From Pelotomaculum sp. UBA1371 (lineage in GTDB: Bacteria; Bacillota; Desulfotomaculia; Desulfotomaculales; Pelotomaculaceae), in NCBI GenBank assembly GCA_002305915.1, contig DBRJ01000014.1, positions 1-49,460 on the forward strand: a stretch of DNA of 49,460 nt. Direction: 5' to 3'. The position numbers were made by a program, and so were the translations under genes. The notes beneath the pieces were generated by a model that had not been told where the DNA came from, made no database searches, and was given only the letters and a program-made list of their open reading frames with translations. Of the stretch, positions 8,345 to 17,267 are shown piece after piece. Numbering within the stretch: position 1 is the first letter of the stretch; every line of letters starts with the position of its first letter.

Positions 8345-8677
8345 TCAGGCGCTTGAACGACACCATAAAAGCTCTGCCTGCTTGTCCGATATGTTTACAT
8401 TGAAGTGTGGTTCGCAGGGTGGCATGAGGATTAAATCTCCCTCTTCGGCTACATCCCATTCCTTATGTGTTTCAATGCGGATTGTCCCCGACTTTACATA
8501 GAGAAATTCTTCGGTGGGATGAAGTAAAAAACCCGATGACGGGATCCTCTGTCCAGGGTATAAGAAAGCTAACCCTGCCAGACAGTCATTTTTTTCATTA
8601 TTCTTTCCCGAAATGAGTATCCTCAGTGGTTGAAGGTTCTCCTGACCTTCAAGTTGACGCCTCTTCACAACCTTCAC
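8345..8677 (-). CDS. small cupin-domain protein
   Basis: A 110-residue single-domain cupin. Motif 1 is 'HPTEEFLYVKSGTIRIE' (residues ~56-72) and motif 2 is 'EGDLILMPPCEPHFNVN' (~79-95). The His/Glu pair of motif 1 and the His of motif 2 could bind a metal. The GTG start has AAGGAGGAG upstream. It is monocistronic and no substrate can be inferred; such stand-alone cupins are often sensors or epimerase-like proteins. Confidence 0.75.
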   Translation of the reverse strand: MKVVKRRQLEGQENLQPLRILISGKNNEKNDCLAGLAFLYPGQRIPSSGFLLHPTEEFLYVKSGTIRIETHKEWDVAEEGDLILMPPCEPHFNVNISDKQAELLWCRSSA

Positions 8678-8935
8678 CTGGACTCCTCCTTATGAACTTA
8701 AATGCCCTGGCCTTGTTAGAGGAACCTATTGTGAAACATGGTACATATAACTCCTCACCTTATTAATCAAGCAAATAACGTGCCGGAAAAAACTTCTTTA
8801 CGGAAGTACAGCTACTAAACCCCATTCATTATAACATTTTTTGTGACTTTACTTGCAATAATTTTCCTACATGTTCATTAATGATACCTGTCTCTGAAAA
8901 AGGATGCTCTTTCTCTATATTTTGCCCTAAAATGG

Positions 8936-8966
8936 AGCAAAGGCAGAATCTTATTCTGCCTTTGCT
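8936..8966 (-). terminator. strong hairpin at the end of the FmdE operon
   Basis: A perfect 14-bp stem (AGCAAAGGCAGAAT / ATTCTGCCTTTGCT) with a 3-base loop overlaps the stop codon of the FmdE-family gene. The minus-strand tail is only CCATTTTAG, so it may act more as a 3'-end stabiliser or weak terminator. Confidence 0.6.
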
Positions 8967-9571
8967 TACCAGCCTCTGCTGTATTCTTCGGCACAGGGAA
9001 TGCAGACAATCTTTCCTTCCTTGACCCGTGTACGGGGTTCCATAACGGGCTCACCGCAGGCTGCGCAGATATGGGTGTTGAAGATCCGGGCCTTTGAAGG
9101 CAGCTCAATCTGGACGTGCTGCACCCGGCAAAACTCTTCGGCTGGCATTTCGAGAATTGAACGGGTACGGTCCTGCTGGTGCCGGTTAAAAATTTCCTTT
9201 TCTTCGTCGTTGGCTTCGCCGCCGAAGACTTTCTTTCTAAGCTCACTGTACTCGGGGCTCTGCCAGACTTTGCCCTTTACAGAGATGCGTACGGCCTGTC
9301 CGCTGTTGCGGCAGGCAAAGGTGTAAACCTGCTTGCCGTAGTCGCGGTAAATCAGGTTTCCCTTGCCGATGCTGCAGCCGGTCAAAACCTGGACGGCGTC
9401 CACTCCGCAGGCGTCATTCTCTACGATTGCCAGCAGCTCTTCATCTTCAGCACGAATTGCCTGAAGCTCTTCCAGGGCAATTTTGGCAACCCGGTAGCCG
9501 GTGGCTACCCCGGGGCAGGAATGGCCGTGGAAATCCAGCACTTTCTCCCAATCATTCATCTTGCATGGCAT
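8966..9571 (-). CDS. FmdE-family (formylmethanofuran dehydrogenase subunit E-like) zinc protein
   Basis: A 201-residue FmdE-family protein. The N-terminal domain has the conserved 'DFHGHSCPGVATGYRVAKIAL' and 'VENDACGVDAVQVLTGCSIGKGNL' blocks. Their Cys/His residues are the likely metal site. The C-terminus is a treble-clef zinc finger, C-x2-C near 176-179 and C-x2-C near 191-194. FmdE homologues in bacteria lack the formylmethanofuran pathway and their function is unknown; a link to metal or molybdopterin handling is often assumed. It is the last gene of a peptide/nickel-type transporter operon, 17 bases after the ATPase gene, so a role in handling the imported metal is an inference. Confidence 0.85.
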   Translation of the reverse strand: MPCKMNDWEKVLDFHGHSCPGVATGYRVAKIALEELQAIRAEDEELLAIVENDACGVDAVQVLTGCSIGKGNLIYRDYGKQVYTFACRNSGQAVRISVKGKVWQSPEYSELRKKVFGGEANDEEKEIFNRHQQDRTRSILEMPAEEFCRVQHVQIELPSKARIFNTHICAACGEPVMEPRTRVKEGKIVCIPCAEEYSRGW

Positions 9572-9588
9572 AAGCTTAAAACACTCCT

Positions 9589-11487
9589 TTAGTTAGATTG
9601 TATTTTATAGTCCACCGGAGGATAAAAACAAGCTACCTTACGGGGGGAGCAGGCTATTAATTCCGGTCTTTCTTCAAGACAGCGGTCCTTTACAGCCAGG
9701 CAGCGGTTGGCGTAGGGACAGCCTGTTGAGGTCGCTGAAGGGGGCCTCTTAAGCCTGGGTGCAGCCTGTAACGAATTACCGCAAGTCCCGCTGTGAGTCC
9801 TGCGAGCCCACCGACTGCCTGCCGGCCGGGCGGAACGGTCCTCCAGCAGCGGCGCGTAGTCGATCAATGCCCTGGTATAGGGATGCAGGGGGTGATAAAT
9901 AATTTCGCTGGTGGGCCCTTCTTCCACGATCCTGCCTTTTAATAGCACAGCCAGGCGGTCGCTGATTTTTTTGGCCAGGGCCAGATCATGGGTGATGAAC
10001 ATTATAGAAAGACCCCTTTTTTCCTGTAAATTCATCATGAGCTTGAGAATTTTCGCCTGAACGCTGGCATCCAGAGCCGATGTCGACTCATCGGCAATGA
10101 GAACCTTCGGGTTCAGTACCAGAGCCCGGGCAATGGCCACTCTCTGGGCTTCGCCACCGCTCAAGTGGTGGGGGTATTTTTTCAGGAAAGCATCGTCTCC
10201 GGGTAATTCCACTTCGTTCAAGACCTGCCGGACCCTTTCCAATTTTTCTTCTTCATTGCCTGTTTTATGGATGTCCAGAGGCTCCTTAACAGTTTGCAAT
10301 ACATTCATCCGGTGACTGATTGATTCCCCCGGGTTTTGAAAGATCATCTGGATCCTCTTGTAGAAATCTATGGTCCTCCTGGTTACTTTTTTGCCTTCCA
10401 ACCGGATCTCTTCTTCATCGGCCTTGAGCAGGCCCATGACAGTTTTGGCCAGGGTTGTTTTGCCGGAACCGCTTTCACCAATCAGGGCTAATGTTTCTCC
10501 TTCGTGCAGGATACACTCCACATCCTGTAATACCTTCAGGGGGCCAAAGGACTTGCTGCACCTGACCTCCAGGAGGGGTACAATCCCGCCCCTGTGGCAG
10601 GCTATCAACCGGTTGCCTTCAACCGCGGGTAGCGGTGCCTCGGCGGAGCAGATCCGGATCCGCTGGGTGCAGCGGGGGTGAAAGGGGCAGCCTTCGACAT
10701 GGTGAGACATTCGCCCGGGTATTCCCTGTAAATCTTTGGTCGTGGTCATATTGGGATAAGACCGTAAAAGTCCCCGGGTGTAGGCGTGGCGCGGCCCGGT
10801 CAGCATATCGCCGGTGGCCCCCAGTTCCACGATTCTGCCTCCGTAGAGGACGGCCATATGAGTGGACAGGTCGGCTGCAGTGGAAATGTCGTGGGTAATC
10901 ACCAGGGAGGCCTTTTCCCTTGTAATTCTCCTCAATACAGCAATGATTTCCGCTTTGGTTAAAGCATCCAGGGAGGCAGTGGGTTCATCCAGGATTAAAA
11001 TGTCAGGATTATTAACCACGGCCAAAGCGATCAAAGCTCTTTGTTTTTCGCCTCCGCTTAACTGGTGGGGGTAGGCCAGGGAACGGCGGTTGTCCAGACC
11101 CACCAGTTCCAAAACCTCGCAGGCCCTTTTCTCTGCTGCTTTTTTGTCCGTAAGGCCATGGATGAGGACAGCCTCCATAACCTGGTAGAGGATGGAATAG
11201 AGCGGGTGAAGGCCGTCTTCAACATTTTGAAACACCATGGCTATTTCCCTGCCGCGGATCCGGCGCCGCTCCTCTTCCGGGCAGGTAAGAAGGTTCTTGC
11301 CCTTAAAAAGGATCTCGCCTGTGCAGCGGCCTTCCAGTAGGCCCATAACAGCACGGCCGAGGGTGGTTTTACCGGTGCCTGATTCACCGATAACGGACAG
11401 GACCTGGCCCTTTTCCAGGTTAAGGTTGATGTCTTTTAAAATTTGCAGGCCGTTGTAGGAGGCTTTCAGATTCTTAATTGTCAGCAT
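9589..11487 (-). CDS. fused DppD-DppF peptide/nickel ABC transporter ATPase
   Basis: A 632-residue chain containing two complete oligopeptide-family ATPases. First half: Walker A 'GESGTGKTT', signature 'LSGGEKQRALIALA', Walker B 'DILILDEPTASLD', then the Opp-type cysteine tail 'CPFHPRCTQRIRIC'. Second half (from ~295): 'GESGSGKTT', 'LSGGEAQRVAIARAL', 'VLIADESTSALD', and a second Cys tail 'CPYANRCLAVKDRC'. Most relatives encode these as two genes. The start at 11487 has AGGAGG upstream and overlaps the permease gene by 14 bases. It powers uptake of a small peptide, nickel chelate or similar ligand. Confidence 0.92.
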   Translation of the reverse strand: MLTIKNLKASYNGLQILKDINLNLEKGQVLSVIGESGTGKTTLGRAVMGLLEGRCTGEILFKGKNLLTCPEEERRRIRGREIAMVFQNVEDGLHPLYSILYQVMEAVLIHGLTDKKAAEKRACEVLELVGLDNRRSLAYPHQLSGGEKQRALIALAVVNNPDILILDEPTASLDALTKAEIIAVLRRITREKASLVITHDISTAADLSTHMAVLYGGRIVELGATGDMLTGPRHAYTRGLLRSYPNMTTTKDLQGIPGRMSHHVEGCPFHPRCTQRIRICSAEAPLPAVEGNRLIACHRGGIVPLLEVRCSKSFGPLKVLQDVECILHEGETLALIGESGSGKTTLAKTVMGLLKADEEEIRLEGKKVTRRTIDFYKRIQMIFQNPGESISHRMNVLQTVKEPLDIHKTGNEEEKLERVRQVLNEVELPGDDAFLKKYPHHLSGGEAQRVAIARALVLNPKVLIADESTSALDASVQAKILKLMMNLQEKRGLSIMFITHDLALAKKISDRLAVLLKGRIVEEGPTSEIIYHPLHPYTRALIDYAPLLEDRSARPAGSRWARRTHSGTCGNSLQAAPRLKRPPSATSTGCPYANRCLAVKDRCLEERPELIACSPRKVACFYPPVDYKIQSN

Positions 11488-12328
11488 GGCCTGCCTCCTT
11501 TCTCAGACGGGGGTTCAGCGCGGTTTCCAGGGCGAACCCGGTGAACGTAAAGCCCATAACAGTAAGGGAAAGCGTAAATCCGGTGGGCAGGAGCCACCAC
11601 CTCCAGACATCCAGGTAGACAAATTTCAAAGCATGCTGCATCATTTTTCCCCAGCTGACGACGGTGGGATCACAGATGCCCAGAAAGGAGAGGCCGGCTT
11701 CCATAAAAACAGCCCTCCGGGCGTCCTGGATGATCAGGGCAATTAAAATAGGTCCCAAATCAGGAATAATATGATTGAACAACAGGTGCAGCCGCCCGGC
11801 ACCGAAAGTCCGGGCGGCGTAAACTGGCATCCGCTCTTTTAAAGAAAGGGTTTGAGCCCTGACGACCCTGGCCCCTCCCGGCCAGAGAAAGAGGGAAAGC
11901 AAAACAATTAATAAAACTGTGTTTGGTCTCAGGTAGGCTGCGGCCAGGATAGCTACAATCACCGGAGGAATGACGATTAAGGCGTCCACCAGCCGCATCA
12001 TCAGCCGGTCGTAAAGACCCCCCAGAAGGGCGGAAGAACAGCCAACCAGAATGCTCAAGCAAAGGGAGAGCAAGGCTACTCCGCCGCCCACGGCAAGGGA
12101 GGTGCGGGCGCCGTAGAGAAGGCGCGTCCAGATGTCCTGGCCCACGTCATTTGTTCCCAGCCAGTGTTGTGCTGATGGTGCCATAAAAGGGGCGCCCGTG
12201 TAGGCGGCAGGCTGGTAGCCTGTCAGCAGCGGCGCCAGGACAGCCGCGGTTACCACTAGAATGAGCAACCCGAGTCCAATCCGGCCGGGGCCGGTGGTAT
12301 GGACTTCTCGCCAGTAATTTACGTGCAT
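11474..12328 (-). CDS. DppC/NikC-like ABC transporter permease
   Basis: A 284-residue permease with the DppC N-terminal pattern: one membrane helix, then 'MAPSAQHWLGTNDVGQDIWTRLLYGARTSL', which is diagnostic of this subunit. Five more helices follow, and the coupling loop is 'YAARTFGAGRLHLLFNHIIPDLGPIL'. It overlaps the upstream DppB-like gene by 10 bases and the downstream ATPase gene by 14, indicating coupled translation. It forms the membrane channel with the DppB-like subunit. Confidence 0.92.
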   Translation of the reverse strand: MHVNYWREVHTTGPGRIGLGLLILVVTAAVLAPLLTGYQPAAYTGAPFMAPSAQHWLGTNDVGQDIWTRLLYGARTSLAVGGGVALLSLCLSILVGCSSALLGGLYDRLMMRLVDALIVIPPVIVAILAAAYLRPNTVLLIVLLSLFLWPGGARVVRAQTLSLKERMPVYAARTFGAGRLHLLFNHIIPDLGPILIALIIQDARRAVFMEAGLSFLGICDPTVVSWGKMMQHALKFVYLDVWRWWLLPTGFTLSLTVMGFTFTGFALETALNPRLRKEAGHADN

Positions 12329-13362
12329 TTTGCCACCCTCGGATCAAGTTTTGAGTAAAAGACATCTAGCAGGAGATTAATGGTCAGGACTACAACCGTA
12401 AGGACCAGGAGGATCCCTGCCATGAGCGGGTAGTCCCGTGTCAAAAGGGATTTATAAAGCAAGGAGCCCAGGCCGGGATAGGAGAACACAATTTCAACAA
12501 ACAGTGTTCCTGTAACCAGATGGGCAAACTGCAGACCCGCTGCGGTTACCACCGGCAGAAGGGTATTCCGCCCGGCGTGGCGGTACCGGATAATCCGTTC
12601 AGGACAGCCCTTGGCCTTTGCTGTTAAAATAAAAGCTTCGCCAAGGGTAGTAATCATGGTGCTGCGGGTTAACAAATAGGTGGCTGTCAGCCGGACCAGG
12701 ACCAGGGCCGCCAGGGGCAAGGCCAGGTGATGCAGGAGATCAGCAACCAGCATCAGACCGCTGTGGCCGGCATAGGGGGTCAGCGCCCCGGAAAGGGGAA
12801 CCAGGCTTAAAAAAACGCCAAAGAAGAGCAGGAGCATGATCCCCATAAAGAAATCCGGGAATCCGCTAAAAAGCATTATACTGCCTAGTAAAACCTGATC
12901 CAGGGGCCGCCCCCTCCGGGAACCGGACTCTACACCTAGAAAGAAGCCCACCAGGGTGGATATAACCAGGGCCAATCCTGTGAGCAAAAGGGTCCAGGGG
13001 AGAAACCCGGAAATTACTTTCAGCACCGGAGCGTTGTAATAGTAGGAATGGCCCAGATCTCCCCGGCAGAGGGATAAAAGGTAGGAAGCATATTGCTCTC
13101 CCAGCGGGCGGTCCAGGGAAAACCGGTGAGTCAGTTCTTCCTGCAGCTCCGGGGTCATCACCAGAAGGGCTTCATTGCCGTAGATGGCCTGTAGCGGATC
13201 ACCAGGCATCAAGCGGGGAATGAAGAAGTTCATGGTTAGGATGATTAACAGGGCAACCACATAGTTGATTATGGATGCCTTGTTTAGAACTGATGCTTTT
13301 TTAAAGACCTTGTTGCGTATTGGTACATGCCTGGTCTGGACGCACTCCTGCATAATAACCAC
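12319..13362 (-). CDS. DppB/NikB-like ABC transporter permease
   Basis: The partner permease, 347 residues, with the DppB signature near the first helix ('FFIPRLMPGDPLQAIYG', ~residues 46-62). The coupling loop is 'ILTAKAKGCPERIIRYRHAGRNTLLPVVT'. The first 25 residues are basic and unusually long. An in-frame ATG at the fourth codon is an equally plausible start, and neither has a strong ribosome site. It lies 57 bases after the binding-protein gene. Confidence 0.9.
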   Translation of the reverse strand: MVIMQECVQTRHVPIRNKVFKKASVLNKASIINYVVALLIILTMNFFIPRLMPGDPLQAIYGNEALLVMTPELQEELTHRFSLDRPLGEQYASYLLSLCRGDLGHSYYYNAPVLKVISGFLPWTLLLTGLALVISTLVGFFLGVESGSRRGRPLDQVLLGSIMLFSGFPDFFMGIMLLLFFGVFLSLVPLSGALTPYAGHSGLMLVADLLHHLALPLAALVLVRLTATYLLTRSTMITTLGEAFILTAKAKGCPERIIRYRHAGRNTLLPVVTAAGLQFAHLVTGTLFVEIVFSYPGLGSLLYKSLLTRDYPLMAGILLVLTVVVLTINLLLDVFYSKLDPRVAKCT

Positions 13363-13419
13363 TCTTTTTTATGAACGTTATTTATGTTGCCGAAAAAAGG
13401 ATTGTCTGCACAAATATTT

Positions 13420-15027
13420 TTACAAGAAGGCCATCTTGTTTAAAGGATGCGGTACTCCACTGCCGATTCCCTGGAAGGTGAAATAAAGTGATGCGGCGTC
13501 ATCCGTTACATAATACCAGGTTGGATAGTAAAGCGGCAAGCAGGGCATTTCCCGGGCATAAACCTCCTGGATCCGGTTGACCAACTCCCTGCGCCTGTCC
13601 TGGTCCATCTCCTTCATCTGCTGCTCCAGGAGGAGATTCAGTTCGTCGTTCTGGTTGAATCTGGCGCTGTTAAAGCCCTTGCCGGAAATCATCTTGTTCA
13701 AAAATTCAGGATCACCGCCTATTCCGCCGTGGCCGCTGAGAGCGAGATCAAATTTCCATTCATTGACCCGGCTATCCAGGGTTTTGGCCTCCAGACCGCG
13801 CAAATTAATTTTAATTCCGGCATTTTCCAGCAATTCTTTAATCATTTCTCCCTCGCGCTCGCCCGGGGAACCCGGTACGCCGGTACCCCCGCTGCTGATT
13901 AGAAGTTCAAGCTCCAGCGTCTGCCCGTCTTTCTCAAAGTAATTACCATTTCTCATATATCCCAGGCTGGTGAGGATTTCCCCGGCTTTATCAGGAGCGT
14001 AGGGATATTCCGCGGCAGCCGCCGGGTTAAACCAGGAACTGTCCGGGGGAACCAGGCCGGGACTGCCTTCCAGGCCATAACCCCGCTGACAGGTTGTTAC
14101 CAGCGCCCGGCGGTCGATGGCATAGGCCAGCGCCCGGCGGAATTCCACATTGTTCAGGGGCGCTTTCTGGTGGTTAAACATCAATTTGGCCACCCAGTCA
14201 TGGCTGCCGGTTAATTCTCTAAAACCCTCCTTCTTTAATTCGACTGCTACCTCAGGGGGCACCTGGGCCACGTTGACCTGCTTCTGCCTCAGAGCGGCAG
14301 CGGACATTTCATTGCTGACCCTGACAAATTTCAACTGCCTGGTTTTCGGTGCTCCCTGGTAGTACTGGCTGTTGGCTTCATACAGGTAGGTCCCCTGTTC
14401 TTTATTGTAGTCCTTCAGTTTAAAGGGCCCGGTACCAATCAGGGCTTCTTTTTGCAAGAACTGCCTGGGTTCCCCGACTTCCTTCCAGATATGTTCGGGC
14501 AGGATTGGAACCGTTCCCGCGATATATTCCAGAAACGGGGCGTAAGGCCTGTTTAAATACAATTTGACCGATAAATCGTCAACAGCTTCAGCTTTTTGAA
14601 CTACGTCCAGGTTAACCCATTCGTAGTTGTGTTCTCTCAGGTAATCTACGCTGAACACTACGTCTTTTGCCGTGAATGGTGTGCCGTCGTGCCAGGTGGC
14701 CCGGTCTTGCAGCTTAAACAGATAGGCGTTTTCTTCTTTTAAGAACTCCCAGCTTTTTGCCAGCGCCGGTATGTAACCCTGGCTGTCCTTCCAGAGCAGG
14801 GTATCGAAAATAAAGCTCGTCCTGACGTAACCAGGACCACGCAAATAATGGGTGAAGGGAGATGGGAAGCCCCAGTCCCCGGTGGGGTCGGCTATCGTAT
14901 ATGCTGGATCCTGTAGCCCTGCGGCTTCTTCTCCCCCTTGGTTGCTGCCGCAGCCTGTCGAGGACAGAATCAGTAGAGACAGCATTAACAAAGCAAGCAT
15001 CAATGGCTTGGAAAAAAATGTGCGCAT
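13420..15027 (-). CDS. family 5 extracellular solute-binding lipoprotein
   Basis: A 535-residue SBP_bac_5 lipoprotein, the first gene of the peptide/nickel-type transporter. It has a signal peptide with lipobox 'LSSTGC' (Cys ~26), then the conserved 'LAKSWEF', 'RATWHDGTPFTAKDVVFSVDYLR' and 'ALAYAIDRRAL' blocks. The tail 'YPTWYYVTDDAASLY' is common in this family. Family members bind peptides, nickel complexes, opines or sugars, and the ligand cannot be read from the sequence. The linked FmdE gene favours a metal-related ligand, which is inference. The ATG has GAGAGG upstream. Confidence 0.9.
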   Translation of the reverse strand: MRTFFSKPLMLALLMLSLLILSSTGCGSNQGGEEAAGLQDPAYTIADPTGDWGFPSPFTHYLRGPGYVRTSFIFDTLLWKDSQGYIPALAKSWEFLKEENAYLFKLQDRATWHDGTPFTAKDVVFSVDYLREHNYEWVNLDVVQKAEAVDDLSVKLYLNRPYAPFLEYIAGTVPILPEHIWKEVGEPRQFLQKEALIGTGPFKLKDYNKEQGTYLYEANSQYYQGAPKTRQLKFVRVSNEMSAAALRQKQVNVAQVPPEVAVELKKEGFRELTGSHDWVAKLMFNHQKAPLNNVEFRRALAYAIDRRALVTTCQRGYGLEGSPGLVPPDSSWFNPAAAAEYPYAPDKAGEILTSLGYMRNGNYFEKDGQTLELELLISSGGTGVPGSPGEREGEMIKELLENAGIKINLRGLEAKTLDSRVNEWKFDLALSGHGGIGGDPEFLNKMISGKGFNSARFNQNDELNLLLEQQMKEMDQDRRRELVNRIQEVYAREMPCLPLYYPTWYYVTDDAASLYFTFQGIGSGVPHPLNKMAFL

Positions 15028-15190
15028 TTAACCATTCCTCTCAATAGTATTTAGGGATTATTGTTTACTGAGACAAGGGTTTGCCGGGAACGGCTCAACA
15101 ATAAAAGTCATGTTAGCCAGTCTTTAGACAAATCTCTTGCGGTGATCCGGAACACTGTTTACAAGGTTAGTCTTGATGCATCAACCGCTT

Positions 15191-15253
15191 TTCAAAAAAT
15201 AAACCACGAAGTTTTACCTGATTATTGTCAGGTATAGTTAACCTCCGTGGTTT
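15191..15253 (-). terminator. nested hairpin with T-run upstream of the family 5 transporter
   Basis: On the minus strand AAACCACG...CGTGGTTT (8 bp, extended by further pairs) encloses a second 6-bp stem ACCTGA...TCAGGT. The outer arm runs into TTTATTTTTT. This has the form of an intrinsic terminator about 165 bases before the transporter start. It could end upstream transcription or act as an attenuator. Confidence 0.5.
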
Positions 15254-15677
15254 AATTCGTAATATAAAATTATGGCTGTGTATTCTTATTTTTTAAGCAA
15301 GTGCGAATTCGTTCGCACAAATTTACTTAAAGAACTGTTTAAATCAGACATACGTGGTACGGGAATGGTAGCAGGAGAATTTAAAAATGAAAGCACTTCT
15401 TAAGGATGTTTGAATTTATACCAGGCCTGGCAAAAATTTATTTTTACGTATCCTGTATGAAAACACTTCGGGCGGGACAGCCGCAACTGTTCATTAACTA
15501 ATTAAATTTTACATATATGAATACCGTATGTCAACAAAAATGACTAAAGCCATAAAAAAAGAACTATCCTGTAAGAATTGATGGAAAAACTTAATTTCCG
15601 GGACAAGGATGAAAAAAACCGTACCGGAAATGCAGGAAAAACTGAGTGCATGCTCTGGTTCATTTTTAAATGGGATG
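15254..15677. other. AT-rich intergenic region
   Basis: No convincing gene. It holds a 7-bp hairpin with a TTCG loop at 15301-15318 (GTGCGAA/TTCGCAC), probably an RNA hairpin or operator, and long AT-rich stretches that could carry the promoter of the minus-strand transporter operon. Confidence 0.4.
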
Positions 15678-16160
15678 TCAGGCGGGACCCACTACTGAAG
15701 ACATATGTCCGCACCATTCCGCCGTTTCACGGAACACGTCCAACAGCAGGTAACGGTACAGGGTACCGGCGACGGCCTTGTTTTCTTCCGTTCTGGTGGG
15801 CTGATCGCCAAAGCGGTAGGCCTCCCAGTCGGGTTCTTCAATTTTTCCTTCAAGGGTACTGCCGATGGAAAAAACCAGGCCTGACTTTCCAACAAAACAG
15901 TAGCGGTTGTAAATTGTGGAGACTTCCTCCGGAAATAAGATCTCTTGCTCGCTGATAATGATTAATACTCTGGGGAAAAGGTGTTTTATTTCGGTCCAGG
16001 CTAATTGCCCCTGTTCCGGCCAATGACGCAGGATAACAAGATCCGGCCGTTGCCTGGGGTCTTGCTTTAATCCCGGTTCAGCTATTTGAAAACCGGCGTC
16101 CTGCCAGACCCTCAGGTCCTCTTCCAGGCAGTTGGAGGCTTCCATAATAAATCTTCGCAA
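15678..16160 (-). CDS. unknown protein with receiver-like pattern
   Basis: A 160-residue soluble protein I do not recognise by name. Parts resemble a degenerate response-regulator receiver domain. 'PDLVILRHWPE' sits where the phosphorylated Asp strand would be, 'FPRVLIIISEQE' resembles the beta-4 strand, and 'FVGKSG' resembles the conserved Lys strand. The phospho-acceptor Asp is replaced by Arg, so phosphorylation is unlikely. The TTG start has GAGGTGAT upstream. It follows the Sir2 gene by 16 bases on the same strand, so the two are probably cotranscribed. Confidence 0.6.
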   Translation of the reverse strand: MRRFIMEASNCLEEDLRVWQDAGFQIAEPGLKQDPRQRPDLVILRHWPEQGQLAWTEIKHLFPRVLIIISEQEILFPEEVSTIYNRYCFVGKSGLVFSIGSTLEGKIEEPDWEAYRFGDQPTRTEENKAVAGTLYRYLLLDVFRETAEWCGHMSSVVGPA

Positions 16161-16176
16161 AGCACATCACCTCGTA

Positions 16177-17022
16177 TCAGTCTATAGCCAATTCTTCCTG
16201 AATAAAGGCGTCAATAAGGCGAAGCCCTTCCAGCGCATTGCAGGCAAGCGAAAAGTGCGGAGGTGCAATATAAGGCTCACGGGGGTTAATCCGGAACACC
16301 GTGGCCTGGCAATAACTTCCCAGATGCTCACTGAGCCTGCGAATGGTGGGAACAGCTGTACCGGCCCCCGTTTCGATCACTACAAGGGGATTTTGGCTGT
16401 GGAGCTTTAGAAAAGATTTGAAGTTTCTTTCCTGCTGTGCGGTTCGGCCGTCGTTCCAGAAGTAATCTCCGAACATGAGGATGTTGGGGCGTGCTACCGC
16501 GCCACATTGGGGGCATCTGGGTATATGTTCGGCCCGCATGTTTTCCTGGTTCACCGGGATGGTTTCGGTACAAGGCCAGATGTCCCCCGTACAAGGCCTG
16601 GTGCATTGAAGGTAGCCGATGGAGCCGTGTATTTCAAAGACCTTTTCCTCGGCAAAGCCTGCCTTTTGATAATGACCGTCCACATTTGATGTAACGACAA
16701 AATAATCCAGGTTATAGCGATCAATCCACTGCCGCAACAGGTAAAACCCTTCATGGGGATGCGTGTTGCTGTACAGGCCGGCGCGGTGTCCGTAGAAGCC
16801 CCAGCCGAAAGCCGGATCCCGGATAAAATGAGCCGGGTTGGCGGCCTCGAAAAAATTGAGGCCCAGTCGTTCATACATCGGGTAGGCTTTCCAGAAACCC
16901 TTATTGCCCCGGAAGTCGGGGAGGCCTGAGTCGACCCCCATACCGGCTCCGGAGGTAATGATCAGGGCCTGGGCGCTCTTTAACTTTTGGGCGGCTATTC
17001 TAGATGCCTCTTGCAGTTTCAT
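16177..17022 (-). CDS. Sir2-family NAD-dependent protein deacetylase-like
   Basis: A 281-residue sirtuin-fold protein. NAD-binding motif: 'TSGAGMGVDSGLPDFRG' (residues ~23-39). The 'TSNVDGHYQKAG' motif stands in place of the usual TQNID-x-LH, and the catalytic His is in 'EIHGS'. The zinc ribbon is unusual: C-x3-C, a spacer of about 30 residues, then C-x2-C ('CPQCG'). The NVDG variant and the long 'PCTGDIWPCTE' loop place it outside the CobB group. It may be a deacylase or an ADP-ribosyl-transferring sirtuin. The ATG has CAGGAG upstream. Confidence 0.85.
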   Translation of the reverse strand: MKLQEASRIAAQKLKSAQALIITSGAGMGVDSGLPDFRGNKGFWKAYPMYERLGLNFFEAANPAHFIRDPAFGWGFYGHRAGLYSNTHPHEGFYLLRQWIDRYNLDYFVVTSNVDGHYQKAGFAEEKVFEIHGSIGYLQCTRPCTGDIWPCTETIPVNQENMRAEHIPRCPQCGAVARPNILMFGDYFWNDGRTAQQERNFKSFLKLHSQNPLVVIETGAGTAVPTIRRLSEHLGSYCQATVFRINPREPYIAPPHFSLACNALEGLRLIDAFIQEELAID

Positions 17023-17173
17023 TGATTGCTCCTGGGCAATACCTGATGACCAGGCGTTTTTATAGTCTAGTTTAATGATACATTTGTTTGTTCTTAATTA
17101 CAAGAACCGGTATTCCCTGTAAAATAATTTTATTTTAAAATTTGCTAATATTTTAAAGGGCTTGTAAAGGTGA

Positions 17174-17179
17174 TATAAT
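17174..17179 (+). promoter_or_regulatory. TATAAT -10 box, zinc-ribbon gene
   Basis: A perfect TATAAT lies about 90 bases before the zinc-ribbon gene. A weak TTTTAA is 17 bases upstream. Likely vegetative promoter. Confidence 0.5.
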
Positions 17180-17267
17180 AATAATGCCTGCAAAAGATCG
17201 ATAAACATCTCCTGACCAGGGTTGGTAATTCGTCCATGCAGAGTAATACGAGAAAGGAGATGTCTTG

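Noticed and set aside
15301..15318. TTCG-loop hairpin as a terminator
   Set aside because: No T-run on either side and no gene ends nearby.
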